Shown here piece by piece: positions 63,178 to 64,000 of a DNA stretch of 64,000 bases (the stretch's first letter is position 1; the number at the start of each line of letters is the position of its first letter). The position numbers and the translations under genes are program-made. Source of the stretch: Akkermansia muciniphila (GTDB lineage Bacteria > Verrucomicrobiota > Verrucomicrobiia > Limisphaerales > UBA9464); contig CAMCYJ010000005.1 of the NCBI GenBank assembly GCA_945883815.1, forward strand, positions 16,759-80,758, in the 5' to 3' direction. Under the pieces are notes generated by a model. That model did no database searches. It was not told the DNA's origin and worked only from the letters and a program-made list of their open reading frames with translations.

Positions 63178-64000
63178 ATGAACCTCTATCCTGCACCTCT
63201 CTCTGGCCGTGGGCGCAATCAGCGCGACGGCTTCACCCTCATCGAGTTGTTGGTGGTCATTGCCATCATCGCCATCCTTGCCGGAATGCTACTGCCGGCT
63301 TTGTCCAAGGCGAAAGACAAGGCCTTGGCAACCATCGACTTGAGCGGTTGCAAACAAATCATGCTCAGTTCCCACATGTTTGCCTCCGACAACCAAGATG
63401 ACCTGCCGGGTCCGACCTGGGGCCTCACTGGTTGCAGAACCGGCTGGGCCTATTCCGCGGTCAACGACGGAAGTGCCCCGTCCCAGACTCCGGGTCAAGC
63501 GGTGCCGGCATCGATTCCTGATGGCGCAGGCGACAATAAGCCGCCGCTGAGCGCAGGTTCCAGGTCCCTGGCGCAGCAGCCCTTCTTCATGATGGGGCAG
63601 TTGGGACGATTCCTCACCACCCCGAAGGTGCTGTTCTGCCCCAAAGATTTGAACGAGGTCGCCGGCGCCAAGAAGAACGAATGGGCTGGCCGCAGCGTCA
63701 AGATCACCAGCTACACCTTCAACGGCTGCATCATTGATCTGGGTGCTTTTCAGGGTTACGAAACGGGCAAAGCCCGAAAGCTCTCGGCGTTTCGTCCCGT
63801 GGACATCCTGTTCTGGGAAACGGCCGAGGGTGATCCCTTCCTCTTCAATGACGCGGGCAACCAACCGACCGAGGGTATCTCGCAGCGCCACCGCGCTTCG
63901 GCCTACAGGCGCGGCGTCCTCAATCAGAACTGGGGTGGTCAGTCGGCCATTGGCCGCATGGATGGCAGTGCCAATTTCATCCGGTTCAATGACTTCACCA
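63178..64000 (+). CDS. Prepilin-type N-terminal cleavage/methylation protein (partial, runs off the window)
   Basis: The frame from ATG 63178 stays open to the window end (274 residues visible). It has a short leader, the prepilin peptidase site DGFTLIELLVVIAIIAIL (Gly before Phe) and a hydrophobic helix, then a secreted domain with FASDNQDDLPGP and near the end the RMDGSANF pattern of H-x9-DG pseudopilins, extremely common in Verrucomicrobia and Planctomycetes. The role is unknown; they are probably exported by a type II-like system. The C-terminus is beyond the window. Confidence 0.9.
   Translation, partial: MNLYPAPLSGRGRNQRDGFTLIELLVVIAIIAILAGMLLPALSKAKDKALATIDLSGCKQIMLSSHMFASDNQDDLPGPTWGLTGCRTGWAYSAVNDGSAPSQTPGQAVPASIPDGAGDNKPPLSAGSRSLAQQPFFMMGQLGRFLTTPKVLFCPKDLNEVAGAKKNEWAGRSVKITSYTFNGCIIDLGAFQGYETGKARKLSAFRPVDILFWETAEGDPFLFNDAGNQPTEGISQRHRASAYRRGVLNQNWGGQSAIGRMDGSANFIRFNDFT

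Overview
The window is high-GC (roughly 60 to 65 percent by eye) bacterial chromosome and looks like Verrucomicrobiota, probably near the Pedosphaera/Limisphaerales group. This placement is an inference. It rests on two DUF1501 proteins, two DUF1549/DUF1553 proteins with planctomycete-type CxxCH domains, a DUF4912 protein overlapping a GH57 enzyme, and a pseudopilin with the GFTLIE processing site. No phage, transposase or CRISPR array was seen. No 16S gene is present to fix the taxonomy.

Layout. 1-5.2 kb: an NAD-dependent formate dehydrogenase operon (fdsG-B-A and a delta subunit). 5.3-8.5 kb: a secreted phosphodiesterase-like protein diverging from folE2 (with a candidate Fur/Zur-type box), then rpsT and a small secreted protein. 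8.6-11.1 kb: an FeS photolyase-family gene overlapping an SDR gene. 11.2-15.7 kb: a PSD1 protein, a DUF1501 protein and a WD40 protein. 15.8-18.6 kb: an autoregulated-looking GntR/ABC transporter operon. 18.6-22.9 kb: small accessory genes (orphan HigA, serine hydrolase, PIN toxin/antitoxin pair, DUF4143 ATPase, short repeats). 23-29 kb: valS, an aldehyde dehydrogenase, a 167-bp palindromic element and a PQQ-type beta-propeller. 29-33 kb: a sterol-desaturase-family protein, a broken rhuM gene, initiator tRNA, an unknown secreted protein, metF and a short repeat array. 33-37 kb: a Gfo/Idh/MocA oxidoreductase, an acyl-CoA desaturase and gcvT. 37-43.2 kb: an overlapping PSD1-sulfatase-DUF1501 operon on the minus strand. 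43.3-48.9 kb: a five-gene plus-strand run (SIS protein with a long R/E-rich tail, purU, a MetE-core protein, an MBL hydrolase and a KamA-type radical SAM enzyme). 49.5-59.7 kb: rplA-rplJ-rplL-rpoB-rpoC without rplK/nusG/secE. 59.9-64 kb: DUF4912, GH57 and a truncated pseudopilin.

How the genes fit together. One-carbon metabolism recurs: formate dehydrogenase, purU (releases formate from 10-formyl-THF), metF, gcvT, a MetE-type protein and folE2 (folate/queuosine precursor synthesis). They lie in separate transcription units. A second theme is envelope and polysaccharide catabolism (PSD1/DUF1501/sulfatase). The most unusual signals are the SIS protein's triplet-repeat tail, the long intergenic palindrome, the dyad-embedded promoters and the structured intergenic RNAs in the ribosomal/RNA polymerase operon.
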